A program made the position numbers and the translations under genes. 6,206 nt of DNA from Clostridia bacterium (lineage in GTDB: Bacteria; Bacillota; Clostridia; Christensenellales; DTU072), in assembly GCA_028699795.1 (NCBI GenBank), contig JAQVTZ010000039.1:1-6206 (forward strand), written 5' to 3'. The first letter of the stretch is position 1. The number at the start of each line of letters is the position of its first letter. The notes under the pieces were generated by a model. The model saw only the letters and a list, made by a program, of their open reading frames with translations. It did no database searches and was not told where the DNA came from. Shown piece by piece: positions 1 to 6,206 of this stretch.

Positions 1-814
1 CATCTTCCGCTTGCGTGCCGTTTGATTCGCAAATAATGTAAGGAGAGAAACCATACGCGCATAACACTTCTGCCAGTGGCGGGAATTCGGGACCGTATTT
101 TGTATCCTCAAAGGTTAGGTGTGAAAGCTCACCTTTGGGCCCGTAGGCAATCTTGCTAAAGTGAATGTGCAGTTGGTCCACTTTTTTGTAAGGGAGTTTA
201 TCCAATAATTTTTGAAAAATAGTATTATAATTTGCAGCGCTTTTTAGAATACCTTGTTCTCTTGCATTGATGTGACCGAAGTCGATACATGGGTAAAATG
301 CATCGGAAAGAGTGCATAACTCGGCGACTTCGTCAACGGTGCCGATTTGTCCCATTTTACCCATCGTTTCGATGCATATTTTAAACTTTTGCGTATAACT
401 TAGTTCGTCTAGACGCGCGGCAAGCAGTGAGATGTTTTGTTTGGTAAGCATAAAAGCATCTTCACGGGTCATTTTTCCTTGGCTTGCAGGATGGACAACG
501 ATTCTGTTGCCGCCGAATTGCTCGCATTTTCGTATGCTTTGCAACACATAGCCGATGGACTTTTCGACCATGAGAGGATCAGGATTGGCAAAATTGATAA
601 AATATGGCGAATGAACGCTTAATTCTACGCCATGTTGAGCAAACTTTTGTCCAATTGCAGTTGCGGTTGCGGCGGCAAGCGTAACGCCTCTACCAAAGGA
701 GTATTCAAACACCTCGATACCGCGCTCCGCACACCAAGCTGCTGCCTGCAATGTGCTTGTATTGCCTTCGTCATAAAACTTTTGGGAATTGCCCGCTACA
801 CCAAATTTAATCAA
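1..814 (-). CDS. Endonuclease IV-like TIM-barrel protein (AP endonuclease family 2 superfamily), 3' end cut by window
   Basis: The frame is open from a TTG at 812-814 to the window edge, giving 271 residues with no stop; E. coli Nfo has 285, so only a short C-terminal tail is probably missing. The sequence shows the ordered metal-ligand pattern of endonuclease IV: HSPY (H68), VVHP (H108), IET (E149), CIDFGH (D178, H181), LHIHFSK (H216), GELSH (E229, H232) and ICES (E263). These correspond to Nfo H69, H109, E145, D179/H182, H216, D229/H231 and E261. Nfo cleaves DNA at abasic sites with a trinuclear zinc centre, but this superfamily also holds sugar isomerases, so the substrate is uncertain. 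The Nfo DxH pair is not present as such; an ExxH stands in its place. The TTG start is chosen because GGAGG lies 7 bases upstream and the next in-frame ATG is near residue 82, after the first ligand. The start overlaps the ribF stop (TTGA), implying co-transcription and translational coupling. Confident on fold, moderate on function. Confidence 0.85.
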   Translation of the reverse strand, partial: MIKFGVAGNSQKFYDEGNTSTLQAAAWCAERGIEVFEYSFGRGVTLAAATATAIGQKFAQHGVELSVHSPYFINFANPDPLMVEKSIGYVLQSIRKCEQFGGNRIVVHPASQGKMTREDAFMLTKQNISLLAARLDELSYTQKFKICIETMGKMGQIGTVDEVAELCTLSDAFYPCIDFGHINAREQGILKSAANYNTIFQKLLDKLPYKKVDQLHIHFSKIAYGPKGELSHLTFEDTKYGPEFPPLAEVLCAYGFSPYIICESNGTQAED

Positions 815-1677
815 TTTTTTGCCTCCGTGATATCCTTTTCTATTTGTTTCTTTAATGCTAACGCGCTGGGAAATTTTTGTATTCCTCTTATCCGATTTAC
901 AAAATTTATCACAATGTATTTACCATATAAATCCCCTTCAAAATCCAATAACAAGGTTTCGATTGTTGGTTTCTCGATATCAAAAGTAGGTTGCCCCCCA
1001 ACATTGGTGAGTGATTGATAACTTTTGCCGTTTACTTCGGTAATTGTTTTATATACGCCGAATGCTGGCAAGAGTTTTTGCTTCAGAATTCCCAGATTAG
1101 CGGTAGGTACTCCGAATTTTCTGCCGTCTCCCCTGCCGTGTACCACATATCCCGCGCAAAAATAACTTCTTCCCAAAAGTACATTCGCCCGTCGGATATC
1201 GCCTTCTGCCAAAAGTTTGCGTATTCCACTACTCGAGACTTTTGTTTCACCCGAAATCACGGTATCGACTACTTTTAATAAAATGCTGTTGGAGGCGCAC
1301 ATTTTTTGCAAATCCGCAACCGTACAGGAGGCAGCATTCCCGAAAGTGTAATCGGCACCGCACACAAACGCCGCAACATCACCGTCGGCAACCAATTCGT
1401 CAAAGAAGTCTTTACCGCTTTGTAAAAACCTTTGCGGAGAAGAATTGATTACTTTTATACAGTTGACGCCAATTTCGGAAAGCAATTTTTTGCGTTCGTC
1501 CAGTGTAAAAATTTCTTTGACGGATTTCTTTGATAAAAGCTCGAAAAAATAATCATCGAATGTAGATACGCACACTTCTGCGCCTATAGAAGTCGCGTAT
1601 TGCTGCGCTTCCGCGATCAATTTACGGTGTCCCGTATGCAAACTGTCAAAAAAGCCTAACGCAATGACTTTATCCAT
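811..1677 (-). CDS. ribF: Bifunctional riboflavin kinase / FAD synthetase
   Basis: The 288-residue cytoplasmic enzyme phosphorylates riboflavin to FMN and adenylylates FMN to FAD. The N-terminal nucleotidyltransferase module (about 1-165) shows GFFDSLHTGH (the HxGH motif, H14 and H17), VCGADYTFG (105-113) and SSSGIR (148-153, normally SSTxIR). The C-terminal flavokinase module (about 168-285) shows LLGR, G-x-VVHG (176-181), the PTAN nucleotide/Mg motif at 191-194, NVGGQPTF (225-232), the likely catalytic E240 in IETLLLDF, and a DLYGK segment. Length is slightly under the usual 305-315 because the protein begins directly at the first beta strand. One divergence is FDDYF at 40-44, where most RibF proteins have a TFxPHP-like segment. 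The ATG at 1677 is one base after the truB stop, with GAGG 10 bases upstream inside truB. It is part of the operon; no FMN riboswitch is seen ahead of it. Confidence 0.95.
   Translation of the reverse strand: MDKVIALGFFDSLHTGHRKLIAEAQQYATSIGAEVCVSTFDDYFFELLSKKSVKEIFTLDERKKLLSEIGVNCIKVINSSPQRFLQSGKDFFDELVADGDVAAFVCGADYTFGNAASCTVADLQKMCASNSILLKVVDTVISGETKVSSSGIRKLLAEGDIRRANVLLGRSYFCAGYVVHGRGDGRKFGVPTANLGILKQKLLPAFGVYKTITEVNGKSYQSLTNVGGQPTFDIEKPTIETLLLDFEGDLYGKYIVINFVNRIRGIQKFPSALALKKQIEKDITEAKN
822..826 (-). promoter_or_regulatory. Shine-Dalgarno site for the TTG-started TIM-barrel gene
   Basis: GGAGG lies 7 bases before the TTG at 814, inside the last codons of ribF (the ACG GAG GCA region). 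A perfect SD at ideal spacing decides in favour of the TTG start even though the codon is rare. Confidence 0.85.
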
Positions 1678-1678
1678 T

Positions 1679-2554
1679 TTATATCAGCCTCGTTTTGTAA
1701 ATCAACCTGCCTTCGCAATCCGCGTATGCGATACCTGCAAGCTTACCTTCTATATATAATGCGAAATTTCCTTTGGGCATGCCGTCTGCTTCCACTTTCA
1801 CGCCGTGGTAGATTTTTTCTGCCAAACTATCCGGCGCATGATACACGGGGAAAGAACGGCAGACCTCTTCTAACGGTATTATTTTATCGAAAACAGACCC
1901 GTCTGCAAGTTCTTCTAAAGTATAGGCTTGTTCGATGGTAAAAACACCGCTTTGCAACCGTTTAATGTAGCGCATATATCCCAAACTGCCGACAGCCGCT
2001 GCCATATCCCGCGCGATACTTCGGATATAGGTGCCGCCTCCGCATTCGATGCGGAAAGAAAAAACGCGTGTTTCGAGTTGTTCGAGAAGTTTAATGTCGT
2101 AAATATCCACCGTTTTGGGCTGAAGTTGTACTTCTTTACCCGCCCGCGCCAATTTATACGCTTTTGTACCGCCAATTACTTTTGCGGAGTACAAAGGAGG
2201 TACTTGGGCAAGATGTCCGCAGAGCAACGGCAGCACATTTTTTAAGTCTTGTTTGGAAGGTATTACTTCGGTAACGCCTATTGTTTCCCCTGACGCATCC
2301 AGCGTATCTGTTATGGCGCCAAAACTAAATTCGGCATAGTAAACCTTTTTTTTATCAATAAAATAATCGAACAGTCTTGTGCCGCGTCCCAATGCGACAG
2401 GCAATACGCCTTCGCCGTCGGGGTCAAGCGTGCCCATATGCCCTATTTTGTCGGGTTTGTGGCCCGCTTGTATCAATATGTATTTGAGTTTTGCGATAGC
2501 CTTAGAGGATGTCATGCCCTTGCTTTTATTGAGATTAAGAAATCCGTTAAGCAT
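1679..2554 (-). CDS. truB: tRNA pseudouridine(55) synthase TruB
   Basis: TruB isomerises U55 in the T loop of tRNA and also acts as a tRNA-folding chaperone. From the ATG at 2554 the protein has 291 residues, normal for the family. It opens with MLNGFLNLNKSKGMTS, matching the usual TruB start (xGxLNLxKPxGxTS). The catalytic motif GHMGTLDP is at 38-45 with the nucleophile D44. Further landmarks are TDTLDASG, PPLYSAKVIGG, the KxYxLARAGKEV segment, and GGGTYIRSIARD with the conserved RNA-contacting YIR. A C-terminal PUA-like stretch follows (roughly the last 60 residues). A GTG at 2566 would add four residues (MKCW), but the ATG at 2554 is preferred since it fits the family start and has AGGTGA 8 bases upstream. 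The ATG lies inside the end of nrnA, overlapping it by 8 bases including the stop, which suggests translational coupling. The residues after D44 (DGEG rather than the common xAxG) are slightly unusual. Confidence 0.95.
   Translation of the reverse strand: MLNGFLNLNKSKGMTSSKAIAKLKYILIQAGHKPDKIGHMGTLDPDGEGVLPVALGRGTRLFDYFIDKKKVYYAEFSFGAITDTLDASGETIGVTEVIPSKQDLKNVLPLLCGHLAQVPPLYSAKVIGGTKAYKLARAGKEVQLQPKTVDIYDIKLLEQLETRVFSFRIECGGGTYIRSIARDMAAAVGSLGYMRYIKRLQSGVFTIEQAYTLEELADGSVFDKIIPLEEVCRSFPVYHAPDSLAEKIYHGVKVEADGMPKGNFALYIEGKLAGIAYADCEGRLIYKTRLI
1688..1691 (-). promoter_or_regulatory. Weak Shine-Dalgarno site for ribF
   Basis: GAGG lies 10 bases before the ribF ATG at 1677, inside the last codons of truB. 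It is shorter and more distant than the other sites in the operon, so ribF may depend partly on re-initiation by ribosomes leaving truB, whose stop is one base away. That dependence is inferred. Confidence 0.5.
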
Positions 2555-3512
2555 CCAGCATTTCACCTGCCATTTTTAAAAGTTTAGATATTGTTGTCTC
2601 GTAATCTGCATAAATACGGCAACCGCCGGCATTAAAGTGCCCACCGCCACCGAAATACGCTGCGCAAGCGCTTGCATCCACACCGTCTTTGGTACGAATG
2701 CCTACCTTATAAGCGTGCGCGTCCATTGCGGATACGGCTATCGCTATTTTTACACCAATAATATCGATAATCTCGTTAATAATGCCTTCGGTTTCCTCTG
2801 TGGTTGTGCCTGTAGCATCGAAATCTTCTTGAAGAAAAGAAATAATACCTACGCGGTTGTCATAGTAAAAAGCTGCTTTGGACAATACTCTGTTGGTGAG
2901 TTGAAACACATTTAATTTGGTATCTTTGCTTAGTTTGCGGTTAAGCATATAGATATCGACGCCGTAATCCGAAAGTTCGGCGGCAACATGCATGGTTTCG
3001 GATGTCGTAGAAGAAAAACTTAATCCTCCCGAATCCGTAATCAAGCCTGCATATAAAAGCGTAGCAACATCGTTGTCGATATATTTAGGGTCGTATTCTT
3101 TTAGCAATTTATATAATATTTGCGTGGTGGACGCGGCTTTCGGCTCTAATATCATGGTTTCGACAAAAGGCGTATTGCCCATATGGTGGTCGATACCGAT
3201 TTGGTCGTCACACTTCAAAAACTTTTTGTAGCTGCTGGGGCCCATTCTGCTTGCTGCCGCACAATCTACCGCAATTCCGAGGTCATATGCTTTGAAAGAG
3301 TCTTTGTTTATCACATCGATATGGGGCAAAAATGCGAGATTATCGCGTATCTTGTTGTTCTCTTCTAAAAAACAATGTACTTGTTTGCCCGCATTTGTCA
3401 GATAAGTGTACAGCGCGAGCGAAGAGGAAACGCAATCACCGTCAGGATTGACATGCATAAAAACTGCCACTGAATACGCGGAATGAAGTTTTTTGATTAC
3501 TGTTTCGTACAT
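2547..3512 (-). CDS. nrnA: DHH/DHHA1 phosphoesterase, bifunctional oligoribonuclease / pAp phosphatase (NrnA type)
   Basis: The 321-residue protein carries the complete DHH-family metal site: motif I HVNPDGD (H20, D24, D26), motif II AVD (D83), motif III DHH (108-110) and motif IV GLITDSG (D160). The C-terminal DHHA1 domain ends in GGGGHFNAGG (GGGG 288-291, H292), which binds substrate. Length and architecture match NrnA, a Mn-dependent enzyme that degrades 2-5 nucleotide RNAs and, in many species, dephosphorylates 3'-phosphoadenosine 5'-phosphate; some relatives cleave cyclic or linear dinucleotides such as pGpG or pApA, so the exact substrate preference is inferred. The ATG at 3512 has AGGGG 5 bases upstream, which overlaps the rbfA stop. 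The gene sits 8 bases after rbfA and overlaps truB, the arrangement common in Clostridia. Confidence 0.93.
   Translation of the reverse strand: MYETVIKKLHSAYSVAVFMHVNPDGDCVSSSLALYTYLTNAGKQVHCFLEENNKIRDNLAFLPHIDVINKDSFKAYDLGIAVDCAAASRMGPSSYKKFLKCDDQIGIDHHMGNTPFVETMILEPKAASTTQILYKLLKEYDPKYIDNDVATLLYAGLITDSGGLSFSSTTSETMHVAAELSDYGVDIYMLNRKLSKDTKLNVFQLTNRVLSKAAFYYDNRVGIISFLQEDFDATGTTTEETEGIINEIIDIIGVKIAIAVSAMDAHAYKVGIRTKDGVDASACAAYFGGGGHFNAGGCRIYADYETTISKLLKMAGEMLDA
2563..2568 (-). promoter_or_regulatory. Shine-Dalgarno site that decides the truB start
   Basis: AGGTGA, inside the end of nrnA, is 8 bases before the ATG at 2554. It overlaps the alternative GTG at 2564-2566, so it can serve only the ATG. 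This supports the shorter TruB. Confidence 0.7.
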
Positions 3513-3517
3513 GATTT

Positions 3518-3522
3518 CCCCT
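3518..3522 (-). promoter_or_regulatory. Shine-Dalgarno site for nrnA
   Basis: AGGGG lies 5 bases before the nrnA ATG at 3512. Its first two bases are the last two of the rbfA TAG stop, so the site is exposed when ribosomes terminate on rbfA. Confidence 0.65.
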
Positions 3523-3916
3523 ATTCTTTATTTTGTTCTTCTTGGGAAGTATCCGTTAGGGTATCCTCGGAAGAAGAAGGAACGATATCTTTTAAAATTT
3601 TGTCTATTTTAAGACCGTACTCGAAACTTTCGTCCAAAACAAAAGTAATTTCGGGCACCGTACGGATGCGAAGTCTCGAGGCCAACTCTTTTCGGAAAAA
3701 TCCGGCACCCGCTTGCAACGCTTTAAGAACAACTTTTTTGTCTTCGGCCATGATGCTTACAAAAACTTTGGCGTACTTTAAGTCCGCGGTAGTATTTACG
3801 CCCGAAACGATTACCATTGCTTGGGTTACTCTGGGGTCCTTGACATCATAACGAAGAAGCAACGATAATTCTCGTTGAATTTCGGAGTCGATTCTTTCGA
3901 ATTTTATGTTTTTCAT
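3521..3916 (-). CDS. rbfA: 30S ribosome-binding factor RbfA
   Basis: RbfA binds the immature 30S subunit near the 5'-terminal helix of 16S rRNA and assists late maturation and cold adaptation. From the ATG at 3916 the protein has 131 residues. It shows RIDSEIQRELSLLL at the N-terminus, DVKDPRV, the DLKYAKVFVS beta strand, the ALQAGAGFFRKEL helix-kink-helix of the KH-type fold (AxG kink), and LRIRTVPEITFVLDES with a trailing YGLKID. The last 20 or so residues (SSSED to NKE) are an acidic, Ser/Thr-rich tail beyond the core domain and probably disordered. Two adjacent ATG codons exist (3919 and 3916). The second is preferred because AGGAGG ends only 2 bases before the first but 5 bases before the second. 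The gene follows infB with 28 bases between the infB stop and this start, and it lacks the ylxP gene that lies between them in Bacillus. Confidence 0.95.
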   Translation of the reverse strand: MKNIKFERIDSEIQRELSLLLRYDVKDPRVTQAMVIVSGVNTTADLKYAKVFVSIMAEDKKVVLKALQAGAGFFRKELASRLRIRTVPEITFVLDESFEYGLKIDKILKDIVPSSSEDTLTDTSQEEQNKE

Positions 3917-3920
3917 CATA

Positions 3921-3927
3921 CCCTCCT
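3921..3927 (-). promoter_or_regulatory. Shine-Dalgarno site that decides the rbfA start
   Basis: AGGAGGG, the strongest SD in the window, lies in the infB-rbfA gap. The first ATG (3919) is too close (2 bases after AGGAGG), while the second (3916) is at 5 bases, so the second ATG is the likelier start. Confidence 0.8.
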
Positions 3928-3944
3928 GTAACAGTTTGACGCAA

Positions 3945-6206
3945 TTACTCTTTAATAATGTGGAAGGATTCGATTAGGTCGCCTTCATTAAGATCGTTGA
4001 AGTTTTCTAATCCTATGCCGCATTCGAAGCCTGTTGCGACTTCTTTTACATCATCTTTGAGTCTTTTTAAGGAAGAAATCGAGGTCTCGGAAATAATGAT
4101 ATTGTCACGAATGACTCTTACATTTGCATTGCGCACGATTTTGCCGTCTTTCACCATACAACCGCCGATTGTGCCTACGCCGCTGATTTTGAACACCGCC
4201 CGTACTTCGGCTTTGCCGAGATACTGCTCGCGGAACTTGGGCGCAAGCATACCTTTGATGGCGCTTTCGATATCGTCAATCGCATCGTAAATGATACGGT
4301 AAAGCTTGATGTCGATATTATTCTTTTCGGCAAGCGCTTTTGCATTGCTGTCGGGACGGACATTAAAGCCGATAATGATAGCCCCAGTGGTATCTGCCAA
4401 CATCACATCGGACTCGTTAATGGCGCCTGCAACCGCATGCACTACGCTTACTTTTACTTCTTCATTAGAAAGTTTGTTTAAGGATTCTTTCAGCGCTTCC
4501 ACCGAACCTTGCACATCCGCTTTAATGATAAGATTAAGAGCTTTTAGCTTGCCTTCTGCAATAATTTTGGATACATCTTCTAGTGAAATCCTTGCGCTTC
4601 CTTCTCTTTGCGCCTTTTGTTTGGAAATTCTCTCGTCGGCAACTTGTTTCATCAGCTTTTCGTCGCTTACCACCATAAGTTGGTCGCCCGCATCGGGGAC
4701 TTCTTGCAAACCGAGAATTGATACGGCCATTGATGGGGTCGCTTTGGATACCGGACGGCCTTTGTCGTCCTGCATTGCCCTTATTTTGCCCACAACCGAA
4801 CCCGTTACAACGAAATCCGCAATATTAAGTGTGCCGTTTTGCACCAAAACGGTAGCCATAGGCCCTTTGCCTTTGTCCAGTTTGGCTTCAACAATGGTTC
4901 CTTTGGCAGCGCGATCGGGATTGGCCATAAGTTCCATCAGTTCGGAACTGATGAGTATTGTATCCAATAAACTCGAAATACCCTCTCCAGTTTTTGCCGA
5001 AACTTTGACAACGGGAATATTGCCGCCCCAATCTTCGGGAACCAATCCGTATTCTGTTAACTGAGTAAGCACTCTGTCTGGGTCAGCTCCGGCTTTATCG
5101 ATTTTGTTTACTGCAATTATAATACTTACATTGGCGGCTTTGGCATGGTTGATTGCTTCGACAGTTTGGGGCATAATGCCGTCATCTGCAGCCACAACAA
5201 TAATAACGATGTCCGTTACATTGGCGCCACGCGCACGCATTGCTGTAAACGCTTCGTGTCCGGGTGTGTCCAAAAATGTAATGGGTGAACCGTTAATCGA
5301 TATAGAATACGCGCCGATGTGTTGGGTGATACCGCCTGCTTCGCCTGATACGACATTCGCTTTTCGGATATAATCCAAAATAGAAGTTTTGCCGTGATCG
5401 ACATGTCCCATGATTGTTACGATGGGAGGACGCGGCACCAATTGCGAAGCATCGTCCTCGACTTCTTGGTCGTGTAGAGCTATTAGTTTTTCTTCGGAAG
5501 TTTCCGCTTTGTTTAGCTCTAGCGTCACGCCTAACTCGGAAGCGACGAGGTCTGCCGTATCAAAATCGATATTATCGTTAATAGTTTTTATAATACCTAA
5601 AAGAAAGAGTTTTTTGATGATTTCAACACCAGTTTTGCCTATTTTTTCGCTGAGTTCTTTGATTGTAATATGGTCCGAGGTCAATACAGCGTGGTCGATA
5701 ACCGTTTGCGCTTGCGGCGGGACATATTCTTGCTGTTTGTTTTTGTTGCTTACTTTGCGGGTACGAATACGCGTCGTTTCCAAACCGAATTCGTCGAACT
5801 GTGCAAAAGACTGCGTGCCGCCTTTTTTGCTAAGTTTTTTCTTGCTTACAGCCTTTTTCTCATCAAAAGTCGCAAATTTATTTTGCCCTTTCTTTTTAGA
5901 CCATTGGTTATTTGTAGTACTTGTATTGGGCATAACGGGAGGAGGAAGAATAGGTCTTGGTCCCATGGGCGGTCTTCCGCCTTGCGGACGAGGCCCTGCC
6001 TGATTACTACCGCTTCGGGGATAAGGAGGACGGCCCGCTCCGTCACGGCCGCCTCTTCTGCCTCTGTTCTCTTCGACAGGCGGAACATAAATGCGGATAA
6101 CAGGTTTTTCGATCACCTGCTTTTTGGGTTTGGCAAATACAGGTGCAAATACTGCTTGGCGTATCTTTTCGTCTATCTCGGCCTGTTTTTGGTCTGCCGA
6201 TGGTTC
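3945..6206 (-). CDS. infB: Translation initiation factor IF-2, 5' end cut by window
   Basis: IF-2 is the GTPase that brings fMet-tRNA to the 30S subunit and promotes subunit joining. The frame is open from the right edge, so the true start is outside; 753 residues are visible. In visible numbering: a charged segment (1-46), a Gly/Arg/Pro-rich stretch (47-93), a Lys-rich linker (about 100-130), the IF2N domain (about 169-230), then the G domain with G1 GHVDHGKT (267-274), G2 GGITQHIG (291-298), G3 DTPGH (313-317), G4 NKID (367-370) and G5 SAK (403-405). Domain II follows (about 435-525), then domain III with ADVQGSVEAL (about 563-572), and the fMet-tRNA-binding C2 domain with GKAEVRAVF, the GFECGI segment and a GDLIESF ending. 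All key residues look intact. The stop is TAA at 3945-3947. The upstream partners expected in this operon type (nusA, ylxR, ylxQ) would lie beyond the right edge. Confidence 0.97.
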   Translation of the reverse strand, partial: EPSADQKQAEIDEKIRQAVFAPVFAKPKKQVIEKPVIRIYVPPVEENRGRRGGRDGAGRPPYPRSGSNQAGPRPQGGRPPMGPRPILPPPVMPNTSTTNNQWSKKKGQNKFATFDEKKAVSKKKLSKKGGTQSFAQFDEFGLETTRIRTRKVSNKNKQQEYVPPQAQTVIDHAVLTSDHITIKELSEKIGKTGVEIIKKLFLLGIIKTINDNIDFDTADLVASELGVTLELNKAETSEEKLIALHDQEVEDDASQLVPRPPIVTIMGHVDHGKTSILDYIRKANVVSGEAGGITQHIGAYSISINGSPITFLDTPGHEAFTAMRARGANVTDIVIIVVAADDGIMPQTVEAINHAKAANVSIIIAVNKIDKAGADPDRVLTQLTEYGLVPEDWGGNIPVVKVSAKTGEGISSLLDTILISSELMELMANPDRAAKGTIVEAKLDKGKGPMATVLVQNGTLNIADFVVTGSVVGKIRAMQDDKGRPVSKATPSMAVSILGLQEVPDAGDQLMVVSDEKLMKQVADERISKQKAQREGSARISLEDVSKIIAEGKLKALNLIIKADVQGSVEALKESLNKLSNEEVKVSVVHAVAGAINESDVMLADTTGAIIIGFNVRPDSNAKALAEKNNIDIKLYRIIYDAIDDIESAIKGMLAPKFREQYLGKAEVRAVFKISGVGTIGGCMVKDGKIVRNANVRVIRDNIIISETSISSLKRLKDDVKEVATGFECGIGLENFNDLNEGDLIESFHIIKE

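Noticed and set aside
437..1018. Plus-strand open frames of 61 and 128 codons
   Set aside because: They are antisense to the endonuclease IV-like gene and the end of ribF, both of which have clear family motifs; no credible product is encoded.
2564..2566. GTG as the start of truB
   Set aside because: It would add four non-conserved residues and is itself part of the SD that serves the ATG at 2554.
3920..3944. Possible terminator or promoter between infB and rbfA
   Set aside because: The gap is too short and shows no hairpin followed by a T run and no convincing -10/-35 pair; it holds only the rbfA SD.
4306..5064. 252-codon open frame on the plus strand
   Set aside because: It lies wholly antisense to the IF-2 G domain through C-terminal domains, whose conserved motifs prove the minus-strand frame. 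The plus-strand product is Ser/Thr/Leu-rich with no recognisable motif or SD.
5410..6003. 197-codon open frame on the plus strand
   Set aside because: It is antisense to the IF-2 N-terminal region; its composition simply mirrors the Lys- and Gly/Pro-rich linker codons.
6114..6116. GTG as a possible start of IF-2
   Set aside because: The same frame continues open for 30 more codons to the window edge, no Shine-Dalgarno site precedes the GTG, and IF-2 usually has a longer N-terminus.
1..6206. Mobile element, CRISPR array, tRNA/rRNA gene or defence system
   Set aside because: The window is filled by six housekeeping-type reading frames. No direct-repeat array, inverted terminal repeats, transposase motifs or RNA-gene signatures were seen by eye on either strand.

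Overview
All convincing genes in this window lie on the minus strand, so the transcript reads from the right edge to the left edge. The window is almost fully coding. It appears to be one co-directional operon built around translation initiation and ribosome or tRNA maturation: infB (5' end outside the window), rbfA, nrnA (DHH/DHHA1 phosphoesterase), truB, ribF, and an endonuclease IV-like TIM-barrel gene (3' end outside the window). Gaps are tiny: 28 bases from infB to the preferred rbfA start, 8 from rbfA to nrnA, an 8-base overlap of nrnA with truB, 1 base from truB to ribF, and a 2-base overlap of ribF with the TIM-barrel gene. I see no terminator or promoter between the genes.

The gene order infB-rbfA-DHH-truB-ribF is typical of Bacillota, especially Clostridia. 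Strong Shine-Dalgarno sites (GGAGG types) and the modest, AT-leaning base composition agree with that. I infer an anaerobic, possibly uncultured clostridial-type bacterium, but the sequence alone does not fix a genus.

Region by region: 3945-6206 is IF-2, with a Gly/Arg/Pro-rich and then Lys-rich N-terminal linker, an IF2N domain, the GTPase domain and the C-terminal fMet-tRNA-binding region. 3521-3916 is the 30S maturation factor RbfA. 2547-3512 is the nanoRNase/pAp-phosphatase-type DHH protein. 1679-2554 is the tRNA U55 pseudouridine synthase. 811-1677 is the bifunctional riboflavin kinase/FAD synthetase. 1-814 is a metal-dependent TIM-barrel protein of the endonuclease IV (AP endonuclease family 2) superfamily. 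It starts at TTG and is easy to miss because both its start is non-ATG and its stop is outside the window.

IF-2, RbfA and TruB act on initiation, 30S assembly and tRNA modification. NrnA recycles very short RNAs, and RibF supplies FMN/FAD. The TIM-barrel gene has no obvious link to translation. It occupies the place after ribF where rpsO and pnp sit in Bacillus-type operons, and it is the least ordinary feature here. I found no evidence of a mobile element, CRISPR array, RNA gene or novel defence-type system.
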